From the NCBI RefSeq assembly GCF_030149515.1, contig NZ_JASBRI010000013.1, positions 124,001 to 188,000 of the forward strand: a DNA stretch of 64,000 nucleotides. The letters are read 5' to 3'. A program made the translations under genes and the position numbers. The first letter of the stretch is position 1; every line of letters begins with the position of its first letter. The DNA comes from Maricaulis sp. (GTDB lineage: Bacteria > Pseudomonadota > Alphaproteobacteria > Caulobacterales > Maricaulaceae). The notes under the pieces were generated by a model. That model was given only the letters and a program-made list of their open reading frames with translations, was not told the DNA's origin and searched no databases. This document shows positions 17,713-26,030 of the stretch, in pieces.

Positions 17713-18720
17713 TTAATCAAAGGCGATCCCGGATTTTTCGGCCAGCACTTTTAGGCTGCATTCGGGCCGCGCGCCGTAATGAGAAATGATCTCGGCGGCC
17801 GAAATCGCGCCCATTTTGCCTGCTTCCGCCAGCGGCCGGCCCTGGGCCAGGCCAAGCAGGAAGCCTGCGGCGAAGAGGTCGCCGGCACCCGTCGTATCGA
17901 CCAGTTGCTTCACCGGTTCTGCGGGCACGGTCACCGTGTCTTCGCCGGAAGTGATCACGGCACCCTTTTCCGAGCGGGTGACCGCGGCAATGGCGACGTC
18001 CTGGCGTACTGCGGCCAGCGCCGTGTCGAAATCCCCGGTCTCGTAAAGAGCCAGCAATTCCGCCTCGTTGGCCAGCAGGATATCGATATGGTTCGCCACG
18101 AGGTGGCGGAAGGAAGCGCGGTGGCGTTCCACGCAGAACACGTCCGAGAGGGTCAGCGCTGTGCGCCGGCCCTCGGCGGCCGCCGTTTCCGCCGCAGCGA
18201 CATAGGCGCGCTTGGCCTCCTCGCGGTCGAACAGATAGCCTTCCAGGTAAATGATTTCGGAGGCCTTGAGCGCCTCTGCGCCGGCATCGACATCGTCTTC
18301 GGTCACCAGCGCCGCCGCGCCGAGGAAGGTCGACATGGAGCGGTGGGCGTCCGGGGTCACATTGATCAGACAGCGCGCCGTAGCCGGGCCTTCCTTGAGG
18401 GCCGGTGTGTCGAAATGCACGCCGATGGCGCGGATATCATGGGTGAAGATGTCGCCCAGCTGGTCGTTCGCAACCTTGCCGATATAGGCCGCCTTGCCGC
18501 CCAGAGAGGCTATGCCCGCCACCGTGTTCGCCGCCGAACCGCCCGAGGCTTCCTTTCCGGGCTGCATGCGCTCGTAGAGCGTGCGGGCGCGCTCCTCGTC
18601 GATCAGTGTCATGGCATTCTTGGCAATGCCTTCGGCAGACAGGAAGTCGTCGGTGGCCGGCGAGAGCACGTCGACGATGGCATTGCCGACAGCGAGCACG
18701 TCAAAACGGGCTTGAGACAT
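17713..18720 (-). CDS. PfkB-family sugar/nucleoside kinase, adenosine kinase-like
   Basis: 335 aa ribokinase-fold enzyme. The N-terminal VLAVGNAIVDVL strand, the substrate-binding SGGSAANT at about 59-66 and the catalytic DTTGAGDLFAAGFL near residue 282 are all present, the last holding the base Asp and anion hole. Length and the NAIVDVLSP opening resemble the alphaproteobacterial proteins annotated as adenosine kinase, which phosphorylate adenosine to AMP. Another ribose-type or nucleoside substrate is possible. It is a single gene facing left, divergent from the ATP-grasp gene by 112 bases. Confidence 0.88.
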   Translation of the reverse strand: MSQARFDVLAVGNAIVDVLSPATDDFLSAEGIAKNAMTLIDEERARTLYERMQPGKEASGGSAANTVAGIASLGGKAAYIGKVANDQLGDIFTHDIRAIGVHFDTPALKEGPATARCLINVTPDAHRSMSTFLGAAALVTEDDVDAGAEALKASEIIYLEGYLFDREEAKRAYVAAAETAAAEGRRTALTLSDVFCVERHRASFRHLVANHIDILLANEAELLALYETGDFDTALAAVRQDVAIAAVTRSEKGAVITSGEDTVTVPAEPVKQLVDTTGAGDLFAAGFLLGLAQGRPLAEAGKMGAISAAEIISHYGARPECSLKVLAEKSGIAFD

Positions 18721-18832
18721 GGATCATCCGATGAATGGCTAAAAGGGCAAAGGGTTCGCCCCATGGGGTAAACGCAGTGCACGCCAAGAACAAGGCTTGC
18801 CGCCACAAGGTGCGCCCGCTAAGCGCCATTGC

Positions 18833-19717
18833 ATGATCCGCACCGCCTTCCTGACCGCCGCCTGCATGTTCCGTGACCACCCGCAAGCGCGGGCCGACGC
18901 ATTCGAATATGAGTACGAGATCGCCGCCCTGCAGCCGGCTTGCCGCGAAGCAGGCATCGCGCTGGAACCGGTGGTCTGGGACGATCCCGGCTTCGACCCG
19001 GCGCGCTTCGATGCCGCCGTGGTGGGCACGTGCTGGGACTATATGGAAAAGCCGGCACAGTTCGCGGCTGCGCTGGATCGCATCGATGCCGCCACGCGGC
19101 TTTACAATCCGCTGGCGACGATGCGCTGGAACACGCACAAGACCTATCTCAGGGATCTGGCCGGCCGCGGCGCACCGACCATTCCCACCGTGTGGGCCGG
19201 CCGGGCCGATGCGGACACGATATCCGGCGCGTTCGAGACGCTGGGGACGGACGATATCGTGGTCAAGCCCGTGCTGGGTGCCGGGGCCTGGCGCCAGGCG
19301 CGCGTCAGGCGCGGCGAGATCCTGCCGCCGGCGGACCGGCTGCCCCCGGCCGAGGCCATGATCCAGCCCTTCCTGCCGGCGGTCGCCGAAGAGGGTGAAT
19401 ATGCCTTTCTCTTCTTCGGCCGGGATTTTTCCCATTGTGCCCGGAAAGTGCCTGCGAACGGGGATTATCGCGTCCAGTCGGAATATGGCGGCCGCGAAGA
19501 GGTTCACCACCCCTCAGCGGACGAGCTGGCCCTGGCGCGCTCCGTGCTGGACTGTATCGACGGCGATCTCCTGTATGCCCGTGTCGACATGCTGCGCGGG
19601 CTCGACGGGCAGCTGGCGCTCATCGAGATCGAACTGATGGAACCCTATCTCTACCCCGAGCAGGGCCCGGACATGGGCATTGTCTTCGCCCGGGCGCTGA
19701 CGGGGCTGCTGGGTTGA
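18833..19717 (+). CDS. ATP-grasp family ligase, substrate unknown
   Basis: 294 aa. The fold resembles glutathione synthetase/RimK-like ATP-grasp enzymes. Visible elements are a pre-ATP-grasp region with GTCWDYM, the nucleotide-binding DIVVKPVLGAGAW strand-loop, IQPFLPAV, and a C-terminal metal-site segment LIEIELMEPYLYP in which Glu residues replace the usual E-x-N. Related proteins include DcsG of D-cycloserine synthesis and uncharacterised glutathione-synthetase-like proteins, all forming acyl-phosphate intermediates. It stands alone on the plus strand, so no pathway partner is suggested. ATG at 18833 was preferred to an upstream in-frame ATG because family-like sequence begins there. Confidence 0.75.
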   Translation: MIRTAFLTAACMFRDHPQARADAFEYEYEIAALQPACREAGIALEPVVWDDPGFDPARFDAAVVGTCWDYMEKPAQFAAALDRIDAATRLYNPLATMRWNTHKTYLRDLAGRGAPTIPTVWAGRADADTISGAFETLGTDDIVVKPVLGAGAWRQARVRRGEILPPADRLPPAEAMIQPFLPAVAEEGEYAFLFFGRDFSHCARKVPANGDYRVQSEYGGREEVHHPSADELALARSVLDCIDGDLLYARVDMLRGLDGQLALIEIELMEPYLYPEQGPDMGIVFARALTGLLG

Positions 19718-19837
19718 TCCGCGATCCCGGCAATCGCGGCACACCCTCATCCCGCACCCCTCCCATCGCTCCAGGCGGACACGCCGTGGAGACAAAAGCG
19801 TGCGCGGCGGGCGGCCGAAATGCAGAGAGACACCCGC

Positions 19838-20530
19838 TTACGGCGCGGGCGTTTTTTCCTTGAAGCGGCAGAGGTCGGCGACGGGGCAGCGCCAGCATTC
19901 CGGCTTGCGGGCCTTGCAGAGATAGCGACCGTGCAGGATCAGCCAGTGATGGGCGCCCTTGCGGTACGCGTCGGGCACGACCCGCTCCAGGCGCTGTTCC
20001 ACCTCCAGCGGATCCTTGCCCGGCGCGAGGCCGGTGCGGTTGGCGACGCGGAAAATATGCGTGTCCACCGCGATGGTCGGCTCGCCGAAGGCCTCGTTGA
20101 GGACGACATTGGCGGTCTTGCGGCCGACACCGGGCAGCGCCTCCAGGGCCGCACGGTCGCCGGGGACTTCGCCGCCATGGCGCTCGATCAGCAGTCGGGA
20201 CAGGGCAATGACATTTTTCGCCTTGTTGCGGAAAAGACCGATCGTCTTGATCCGCTCGCGTACATGTTCCTCGCCCAAGGCTACCATCTTTTCCGGTGTA
20301 CCGGCTTCCTGGAACAGACGGCGGGTCGCCTTGTTGACGCCCACATCGGTCGCCTGGGCCGACAGCGCGACGGCGACCAGAAGCGTATAGGGATTGGTGT
20401 AATCCAGCTCGGTGCGCGGTTCCGGCCGGTCCTGGGCCAGACGGGCCATGAGATCGTGCGCCTGTTCGCGGGTGAGGCCGCGCGGCTGGGGTTTTCTGCG
20501 GGGCCTGGCTTTGGCGGGCTTCGTCTTCAT
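19838..20530 (-). CDS. nth: Endonuclease III (DNA glycosylase/AP lyase)
   Basis: 230 aa. It excises oxidised pyrimidines and nicks abasic sites. The helix-hairpin-helix LPGVGRKTANV, the catalytic VDTHIFR Asp, and the [4Fe-4S] ligands Cys205, 212, 215 and 221 (C-x6-C-x2-C-x5-C) are complete. The first 18 residues are a Lys/Arg/Pro-rich extension absent from the E. coli enzyme but common in this class. It stands alone on the minus strand. Confidence 0.96.
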   Translation of the reverse strand: MKTKPAKARPRRKPQPRGLTREQAHDLMARLAQDRPEPRTELDYTNPYTLLVAVALSAQATDVGVNKATRRLFQEAGTPEKMVALGEEHVRERIKTIGLFRNKAKNVIALSRLLIERHGGEVPGDRAALEALPGVGRKTANVVLNEAFGEPTIAVDTHIFRVANRTGLAPGKDPLEVEQRLERVVPDAYRKGAHHWLILHGRYLCKARKPECWRCPVADLCRFKEKTPAP

Positions 20531-20619
20531 GGCGGCAGGTATAGCCGGGCAGGCGCGCCTGTCATCCCGTTTCCTGCGGCGCCATTGTCTCGCCCTGTCC
20601 CGCGCTTATCTTGGCAGGC

Positions 20620-21180
20620 ATGAAACGGATTGTGGAAACCTGGCCCGCCGAGGCGGAGGCTGTTGTGCCGCATGACGGGCCGGTCTTCATGGAGGCCGAG
20701 CTGGCGCCCAACCGGTCCCTGCCCAATCCGGCCTTTACGGCCTTGATGATCGCCATCGCGATCGTCTCCTTTTCCGCCGGCATTCTGTTCGTCACCATAG
20801 GGGCCTGGCCGGTGACGCCGTTTTTCGGGCTCGATGCCTTTCTGGTCTGGCTGGCTTTCAGGATCTCCTACCGTGACGGGCGGGCCCGGGAATGGGTGCG
20901 GGTGGACGCGCGCGATATCGATGTGGTTCGCCAGCACCCCACCGGCCACAAGCGCCGCTATCGCCTGCCCACTGCCTGGGTGAAGCTGCGCCTGATCGAT
21001 CCGGCAGAGCATCATGCCCAGGTCGCGCTCACCGCGCATGGCCGGTCGCTGGTTCTGGCCAGTTTTCTCAGCCCGCCCGAGCGCGCCGAATTTGCTCAAG
21101 CGCTGGGCCGGGCCATCGACGCTGCGCGGACCTCGCTGAACCCGGCCATCGCCCGGTCGCAAGAACCGGGTGGAGCCTAG
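20620..21180 (+). CDS. DUF2244 family integral membrane protein
   Basis: 186 aa. Two adjacent transmembrane helices (about 41-60 and 65-83) are followed by a soluble domain with WVRVDARDIDVVRQHPTG and a late FLSPPERAEFAQAL. These match the DUF2244 family, common in Alphaproteobacteria, which has no known function. It is followed after 25 bases by the Ada/Ogt-like gene, and in related genomes these families often neighbour nth. The ATG was chosen over a TTG three codons upstream. Confidence 0.8.
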   Translation: MKRIVETWPAEAEAVVPHDGPVFMEAELAPNRSLPNPAFTALMIAIAIVSFSAGILFVTIGAWPVTPFFGLDAFLVWLAFRISYRDGRAREWVRVDARDIDVVRQHPTGHKRRYRLPTAWVKLRLIDPAEHHAQVALTAHGRSLVLASFLSPPERAEFAQALGRAIDAARTSLNPAIARSQEPGGA

Positions 21181-21205
21181 TGCCGGGTGGCGTAGACTGG
21201 GTGTC

Positions 21206-22054
21206 ATGACTGCACAAATCTACGATCTCGACACATCCAGCCGCGATTATCGCCGCATCGCCTCGGCGCTTGCCTTTCTGGGCGAGAACTGGCGCGATCA
21301 TCCCGATCTGGAAGCCGCCGCCCGCGCCGCAGGCCTGTCGCCCCACCATTTCCAGCGTGTCTTTACCCGCTGGGTCGGGGTGAGCCCGAAAAAGTATGTC
21401 GGCGCCCTTGCCCATGGCGCCGCCCGCGAGGCCCTCGACGAGGGCGCGAGCATGCTCGATGCTGCCTTCGATGCGGGCCTGTCCGGTCCGGGCCGGCTGC
21501 ACGATCTGTTCATCGCCCACGAGGCGGTAACGCCGGGCGATGCGAAACGGCGCGGCGCCGGCCTGGCTTTTACCTGGGGCACGGCCCCGACACCCTTCGG
21601 CGAGGCCGTGCTGTTGATCTCGCCGCGCGGCCTGTCGGCCCTGGCCTTTGCCGATCCCGATACCGAAGCCGGCTTTGCCGATCTGGAGGCGCGCTATCCG
21701 GCGGCGGATTATCGCCGGGACGATGCCGAGGCCCGGCGCTGGGCCGAGCGCATCTTCACGCTGCGTGACAGCGACCCGATCCCGCTGGCGCTCTACGGCA
21801 CGCCCTGGCAGCGGCAGGTCTGGCGCGCGCTTCTGACCATACCGGCGGGGGCGACCACGACCTACAAGGCCATCGCGGAACGGGTGTGCACGCCCAAGGC
21901 GGCCCGGGCCGTCGGCGCGGCAGTGGGCGCGAATCCCGTCTCCTGGCTTATTCCCTGCCACCGGGTCATCGCGGCCGACGGCCAGCTGACCGGCTATCAC
22001 TGGGGTGTTGACCGCAAGCGGGCCATGCTCGCCTACGAGGCGATGGCGAGCTAG
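21206..22054 (+). CDS. AraC-type HTH / O6-methylguanine-DNA methyltransferase fusion (Ada C-terminal type)
   Basis: 282 aa. An AraC-like helix-turn-helix (about 15-100, LEAAARAAGLSPHHFQRVF) precedes a methyltransferase domain whose active site IPCHRVI carries the acceptor Cys near residue 250. The protein removes alkyl groups from O6-alkylguanine by suicide transfer. It lacks the N-terminal Cys-rich zinc domain of E. coli Ada, which senses methyl phosphotriesters, so methylation-dependent activation of transcription is not expected in the classical way. It is followed nine bases later by a membrane protein gene. Confidence 0.92.
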   Translation: MTAQIYDLDTSSRDYRRIASALAFLGENWRDHPDLEAAARAAGLSPHHFQRVFTRWVGVSPKKYVGALAHGAAREALDEGASMLDAAFDAGLSGPGRLHDLFIAHEAVTPGDAKRRGAGLAFTWGTAPTPFGEAVLLISPRGLSALAFADPDTEAGFADLEARYPAADYRRDDAEARRWAERIFTLRDSDPIPLALYGTPWQRQVWRALLTIPAGATTTYKAIAERVCTPKAARAVGAAVGANPVSWLIPCHRVIAADGQLTGYHWGVDRKRAMLAYEAMAS

Positions 22055-22063
22055 ATTGGGGGC

Positions 22064-22633
22064 ATGACGAACAACCCCTTCGCCCTTGCCGCCATCATCG
22101 GCCTCGTGGCCGCTGCCGCCTTCCTGATCCGCTGGGTCGCGGCGCGCCGGCGGCTGATGGAAGACGCGCGGATCGAATACCGTGAGCGCTGCGAATCCAA
22201 ACCCGGCACGGTGAAGGGCGTCGATGCCGCGGTCTTCGAACGCCTCTATGTCGCGGCCTTCGAGCCGCGCTGGGCGCTCTATATCGCCGCCGCTCTGGTG
22301 CTGGCGATCCTGGTGACCCCGGCCGCCGCCTTCGGTCTGGTCGCGCTGTGGCCGGTCATCGTGATGGGGCTGGATGGCGGACCCTGGTATGATGTCGGCT
22401 ATTATCCCTGGATGTTCTACATGTTCTTCGGCTTCTGCGCGGTCTGGGCATTGTGCGGATTTGTCGTGGCCCGCATTCACCATGCCCGGCGGCCGGAACC
22501 CTTCAATCCCGCCCTCGCCCGCGCCCGTGGCGAACCGCTGGACGATGTTGTCATTCCGCGCAAACGCCCCAAATGGGCGGTCAGGGCCCGGCCCGATCGG
22601 AAGCCGGATGTACCCGCCAACGAGTCGGATTAG
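22064..22633 (+). CDS. Hypothetical membrane protein
   Basis: 189 aa, not recognised. An N-terminal helix (about 5-26) is followed by a soluble stretch rich in Arg/Glu, then two or three helices (about 70-103 and 112-137), the last Trp/Tyr/Phe-rich. The C-terminal 45 residues are basic and Pro-rich, probably cytoplasmic. It sits between the alkyltransferase and glyoxalase-like genes with gaps of 9 and 12 bases, so the three are likely co-transcribed. No function can be assigned. Confidence 0.65.
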   Translation: MTNNPFALAAIIGLVAAAAFLIRWVAARRRLMEDARIEYRERCESKPGTVKGVDAAVFERLYVAAFEPRWALYIAAALVLAILVTPAAAFGLVALWPVIVMGLDGGPWYDVGYYPWMFYMFFGFCAVWALCGFVVARIHHARRPEPFNPALARARGEPLDDVVIPRKRPKWAVRARPDRKPDVPANESD

Positions 22634-22645
22634 GGGATTGCCGCC

Positions 22646-23104
22646 ATGCGTTACCTGCACACCATGGTCCGGGTCTCGGACCTGGAGGAAAGCCTGCGCT
22701 TTTACTGTGAGGGCCTGGGCCTGACCGAGATCAGCCGGATGGACAGCGAAAAGGGCCGTTTCACCCTCATCTTTCTGGCCACGCCGGAGGATGTCCAAGC
22801 GGCCGGCTATACGGGCGGGAAGATACCCGAGGGCCTGCCGTGTGTGGAGCTGACGTGGAACTGGGATCCCGAGGAGTACACAGGCGGCCGCAATTTCGGC
22901 CATCTCGCCTATCGCATGGACAGTGTCTACGACACCTGCCAGCGGCTGATGGACATGGGCTACACCATCAACCGTCCGCCCCGCGACGGCCACATGGCCT
23001 TTGTACGCTCGCCGGACGGGATTTCCGTCGAGCTGCTCCAGCGCGGCGAGCACCTGCCCCCGCAGGAGCCCTGGGCGAGCATGGAGAATACGGGGAGTTG
23101 GTAG
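22646..23104 (+). CDS. gloA: Lactoylglutathione lyase (glyoxalase I)
   Basis: 152 aa VOC-fold enzyme. MRYLHTMVRVSDLEESLRFY supplies the first metal His; NFGHLAYRMDSVYDTCQRL and the C-terminal GISVELLQ supply the second His and a Glu ligand. The enzyme isomerises the hemithioacetal of methylglyoxal and glutathione to S-lactoylglutathione. Glutathione is made in this organism, since gshB is present further right. It ends a probable short operon with the alkyltransferase and a membrane protein. Confidence 0.88.
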   Translation: MRYLHTMVRVSDLEESLRFYCEGLGLTEISRMDSEKGRFTLIFLATPEDVQAAGYTGGKIPEGLPCVELTWNWDPEEYTGGRNFGHLAYRMDSVYDTCQRLMDMGYTINRPPRDGHMAFVRSPDGISVELLQRGEHLPPQEPWASMENTGSW

Positions 23105-23243
23105 TTTCCTGCCGACGCCGGTGGGAAGGGAAACTCGCCGGATGTGCGGCGGAAGGGTGAGGCGGGCCTGCGCCGCAGCCGTCGGCCCCTTCTGCCGCGT
23201 GTCGCTCGGCCGCCTCCCCCTCAAGCAGGGCAGAAAGGGCTCC

Positions 23244-23918
23244 CTACGCCGCCCGCCGCATGTCTTCGAACCTTTTCCCCGGCTCGTCCTCATAGCTTTC
23301 CGCCAGCACCGTCAGCCGTTCGATGCGGTCGGTGCGGAAGTGGCGGAAATCGTTTCGCAGTTCGCACCAGGCGGACAAGAGCCAGACGCGGCCGAAACAG
23401 GTCAGCGCCAGCGGGCGGATGACGCGTTTGGTGACGACATCGTCGAGGGAGTTGTAGACCACGCGCAGCTTGCGTCTCGACGCGATGGCGTTGCGCACCG
23501 GGCCGAAGGCTTCCGGCCGCACGGTCTCGTCCAGGAAGGCAGCAAAGAGCGGTGTCGAACGAAGGCGCTGGCGGTGTGTGTCCGGCAGTGCGTGCTCGAT
23601 CTTGGACAGCGCCTCGGCGGCGGCCGAGGCCAGGTCCCTGTCGCCCGTCGCCTTGACCAGGCGAGCGCCCAGGGCCAGCGCGTCCAGCTGTTCGTAGGAA
23701 AAGGTCAGCGGCGGCAGGTCGAAACCGGGGCGCAGCACATAGCCCACGCCGGCCTCTCCGTCGATCGGGGCGCCGGAGCCGATCAGGTGGGCGATATCGC
23801 GATAGATGGTGCGTTCGGAAACCTCGAAACGCTTGCCCATCTCCTGGGCGGTCACCGCCCCCGGCGCGGCTTCGCGCAGGGCCTGGACGATGCGGATGAG
23901 ACGTTCGGCGCGGCGCAC
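23244..23918 (-). CDS. WYL-domain transcriptional regulator (YafY family)
   Basis: 224 aa. An N-terminal HTH (RRAERLIRIVQAL, then VSERTIYRDIAHL) is followed by a WYL domain with RRKLRVVYNSLDD and VWLLSAWCELRNDFRHFRTDRI. Such proteins regulate stress or defence genes in response to nucleic-acid or small-molecule ligands. The start was set at a GTG with an excellent ribosome-binding site, AGGAGG five bases upstream; an in-frame TTG 15 bases earlier would place that site inside the gene. It is convergent with gloA. Its target is not evident. Confidence 0.88.
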   Translation of the reverse strand: MRRAERLIRIVQALREAAPGAVTAQEMGKRFEVSERTIYRDIAHLIGSGAPIDGEAGVGYVLRPGFDLPPLTFSYEQLDALALGARLVKATGDRDLASAAAEALSKIEHALPDTHRQRLRSTPLFAAFLDETVRPEAFGPVRNAIASRRKLRVVYNSLDDVVTKRVIRPLALTCFGRVWLLSAWCELRNDFRHFRTDRIERLTVLAESYEDEPGKRFEDMRRAA

Positions 23919-24034
23919 TGACACCTCCTGCAAGCCGGATAGCGTGGCGGGATGATGTCAGGGTTCGCGGGTTCAGGCAAGATTGTCACAGCGCCGGTAG
24001 TTCACGTGCGCAGGGCAGGTTTGTCAGGATATTG

Positions 24035-24859
24035 TCAGCCTGCAACGACATCCTGCATGGAATAATGCCCGGCCGGCCGGGCCTGTCCGCCATTGTCGAT
24101 CCAGCGGGCCGCCGCCAGCGCCCCGCGCGCGAAGATGGCGCGATCGAAGGCGCGGTGAGTGATGGCGATCTCCTCCATCTCGGCGACTAGGCGCACGGCA
24201 TGCTCGCCGACAATCGCGCCGCCCCGTGTGACGGCGAAACCGATCGTTCCGGGTTTACGTGGTCCGGTATGGCCGTGGCGGGCCCAACTGGCGACCTCTT
24301 CGAGGCGCTCGCCTCGGGTTTCGGCAGCGGCCCGGCCCAGCATCAGCGCCGTGCCGGAGGGGGCGTCGGCCTTCATCCGATGATGGCTTTCCTCGATCTC
24401 GATATCCCAGTCCTCCGCCGGCAGCCGTGCCGCATGACGCACCAGGGCCTCGGCAATGGCGACGCCCAGGGAAAAATTGTCAGCCGTGAGCAGGGGCACC
24501 CGCCGGGAGACCGCGTCCAGACGGGCTGCCTGCTCGGCGTCGAACCCCGTCACCCCGCTGACGAGCGGCGTCCCGTTTCGCTCGGCCAGGTATTCCGCAG
24601 CGGCCACGGTCATGGCAGGCAGGCTGGCATCGATCACCACATCGGCCTCGCCCAGCGCATCCTCCAGCGTGACATCGGCGCGGCGGCCGATGGGTTCGCC
24701 GCCCAGCCAGGCACCGATATCCTGACCCGCCGCTGCCGAGCCGAGACGAACCACGGCGCCGGCCAGTTCCATATCCGGCGCGTCCAGAATCGCGCGGCCG
24801 ATGGCGCTGCCCAGCCGTCCCGTAGCGCCCAGCAGGGTGATCTTCATTCTCCGGCTCAT
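24035..24859 (-). CDS. dapB: 4-hydroxy-tetrahydrodipicolinate reductase
   Basis: 274 aa. It reduces the dihydrodipicolinate intermediate of lysine and meso-diaminopimelate synthesis. The dinucleotide loop LLGATGRLGSAIG is N-terminal; the signature IEESHHRMKADAPSGTA holds the catalytic His and Lys. The ATG overlaps the preceding gene's stop by four bases (ATGA); another ATG four codons in is closer to the family start. Coupling to the upstream unknown membrane protein is therefore likely. Confidence 0.95.
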   Translation of the reverse strand: MSRRMKITLLGATGRLGSAIGRAILDAPDMELAGAVVRLGSAAAGQDIGAWLGGEPIGRRADVTLEDALGEADVVIDASLPAMTVAAAEYLAERNGTPLVSGVTGFDAEQAARLDAVSRRVPLLTADNFSLGVAIAEALVRHAARLPAEDWDIEIEESHHRMKADAPSGTALMLGRAAAETRGERLEEVASWARHGHTGPRKPGTIGFAVTRGGAIVGEHAVRLVAEMEEIAITHRAFDRAIFARGALAAARWIDNGGQARPAGHYSMQDVVAG

Positions 24860-25983
24860 CCACCGCCTCCCGTGACCAGTCGATTTGCCAGTGTTTCAAA
24901 AACATAGGACCCTATGATGGGAATTACCGGCAACAGGATGTAAAGCGAGAACCGGGTCGTGATACTGGCCGATACGGGCCATTCCCGCAGCCCGTTCACC
25001 CAGACCTCGTAATCGGTATAGCCCGCCAGCGCCGAGGCCGCGTCCGCATCGCCGGCCAGCGCCTTGTCGCGCATTGCCGACATTTCGGCATGGATACGGT
25101 CCAGTTCGGCCTGTTTGGCGGCCCGGATCTTCACATGAACCGGATGGAGTGCGCTGGTCAGCAGGAAGAGGCCGCCCAGCACCGAGGCGCTGACCACCGG
25201 CACTGTCATCCACAATTGTTCGGCGGCGAACAGCTGATCGGGTTCGTTGGGATTGATCAGGAACAACAGCAGGATGGCTGCCATGATCATCCACGACCGG
25301 GCCGCTCTCAGCCCGATCCGGCCAAACACGTCCAGCCGGTCGAGACGGAACAGGTCGATCTCGAGATGGTCGCGGATGAGTTGCTTGATCGCACTGCTCT
25401 CGCGCGCCACGTCGACGCCGGCGCGAAACCCTATTCCGTAGAGAAAGGGCGAGACGAGGACGAACCATAACCCGACCGAAGCCAGATAGGTGGACAAGGT
25501 GAAATTGCTGGTGACGATCAGGACACCATTGAAAAACAGACCGGCCACGGCCCCGGCGAAGAACATGCCCGTGTAGTAGCGGCGCCAGGCGATCGGAATG
25601 CCGTCGGCCAGGCCCCGGGCTCCGGCCGCGCCCTGCGGTGTCACCGCAGCGATCAGATGGGGAATTTCAGCCGCCCACATCCGCCGCCCGGCTTCGGTAA
25701 AGGCAGTGCCGGCCGTGAAGATGAGAGAGAGCACAAGGGCGATCCAGGCGACCTGGGTCAGCACCGGATCGCCGTCGGCCCCGGTTTCGAACAGGGGTGG
25801 CCGGCCGGTGATTTCGGCGATCAGCACATAGAGCCCGTAAACCGCAACGAAGATCGTCAGCGTGGTCACTGCAAATCCGCCGGGCGAGGCGCGATAGGCC
25901 CGCACCTCTAGTGGCTGGTAGTATCCGGCCTGCGATGCGGCGGGCCCGGTTTTCGGGTCGGCTTGCTGCGGCGTGGTATCCAT
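24856..25983 (-). CDS. Hypothetical polytopic membrane protein upstream of dapB
   Basis: 375 aa, not recognised. About six hydrophobic segments are visible: near residues 38-58, 77-97, 140-165, 168-190, 230-246, 262-282 and 348-366. Between the last two lies a soluble Ala/Asp-rich loop with AELDRIHAEMSAMRDKAL. The first 30 residues are hydrophilic and Gln/Pro-rich. Its stop overlaps the dapB start, implying coupled expression, though nothing in the protein suggests a role in lysine synthesis. It lies 47 bases downstream of the dnaJ stop side of the chromosome, on the same strand. Confidence 0.7.
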   Translation of the reverse strand: MDTTPQQADPKTGPAASQAGYYQPLEVRAYRASPGGFAVTTLTIFVAVYGLYVLIAEITGRPPLFETGADGDPVLTQVAWIALVLSLIFTAGTAFTEAGRRMWAAEIPHLIAAVTPQGAAGARGLADGIPIAWRRYYTGMFFAGAVAGLFFNGVLIVTSNFTLSTYLASVGLWFVLVSPFLYGIGFRAGVDVARESSAIKQLIRDHLEIDLFRLDRLDVFGRIGLRAARSWMIMAAILLLFLINPNEPDQLFAAEQLWMTVPVVSASVLGGLFLLTSALHPVHVKIRAAKQAELDRIHAEMSAMRDKALAGDADAASALAGYTDYEVWVNGLREWPVSASITTRFSLYILLPVIPIIGSYVFETLANRLVTGGGG

Positions 25984-26030
25984 GCGCGAACCCTACGCCG
26001 CGCCGGCGCAGACTGTCACGCGATCACGCC

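Noticed and set aside
21068-23293. A 741-codon open frame on the minus strand across the DUF2244, alkyltransferase and glyoxalase genes
   Set aside because: It is antisense to three genes with clear family motifs and has no recognisable domain. Long shadow frames are expected at this GC content.
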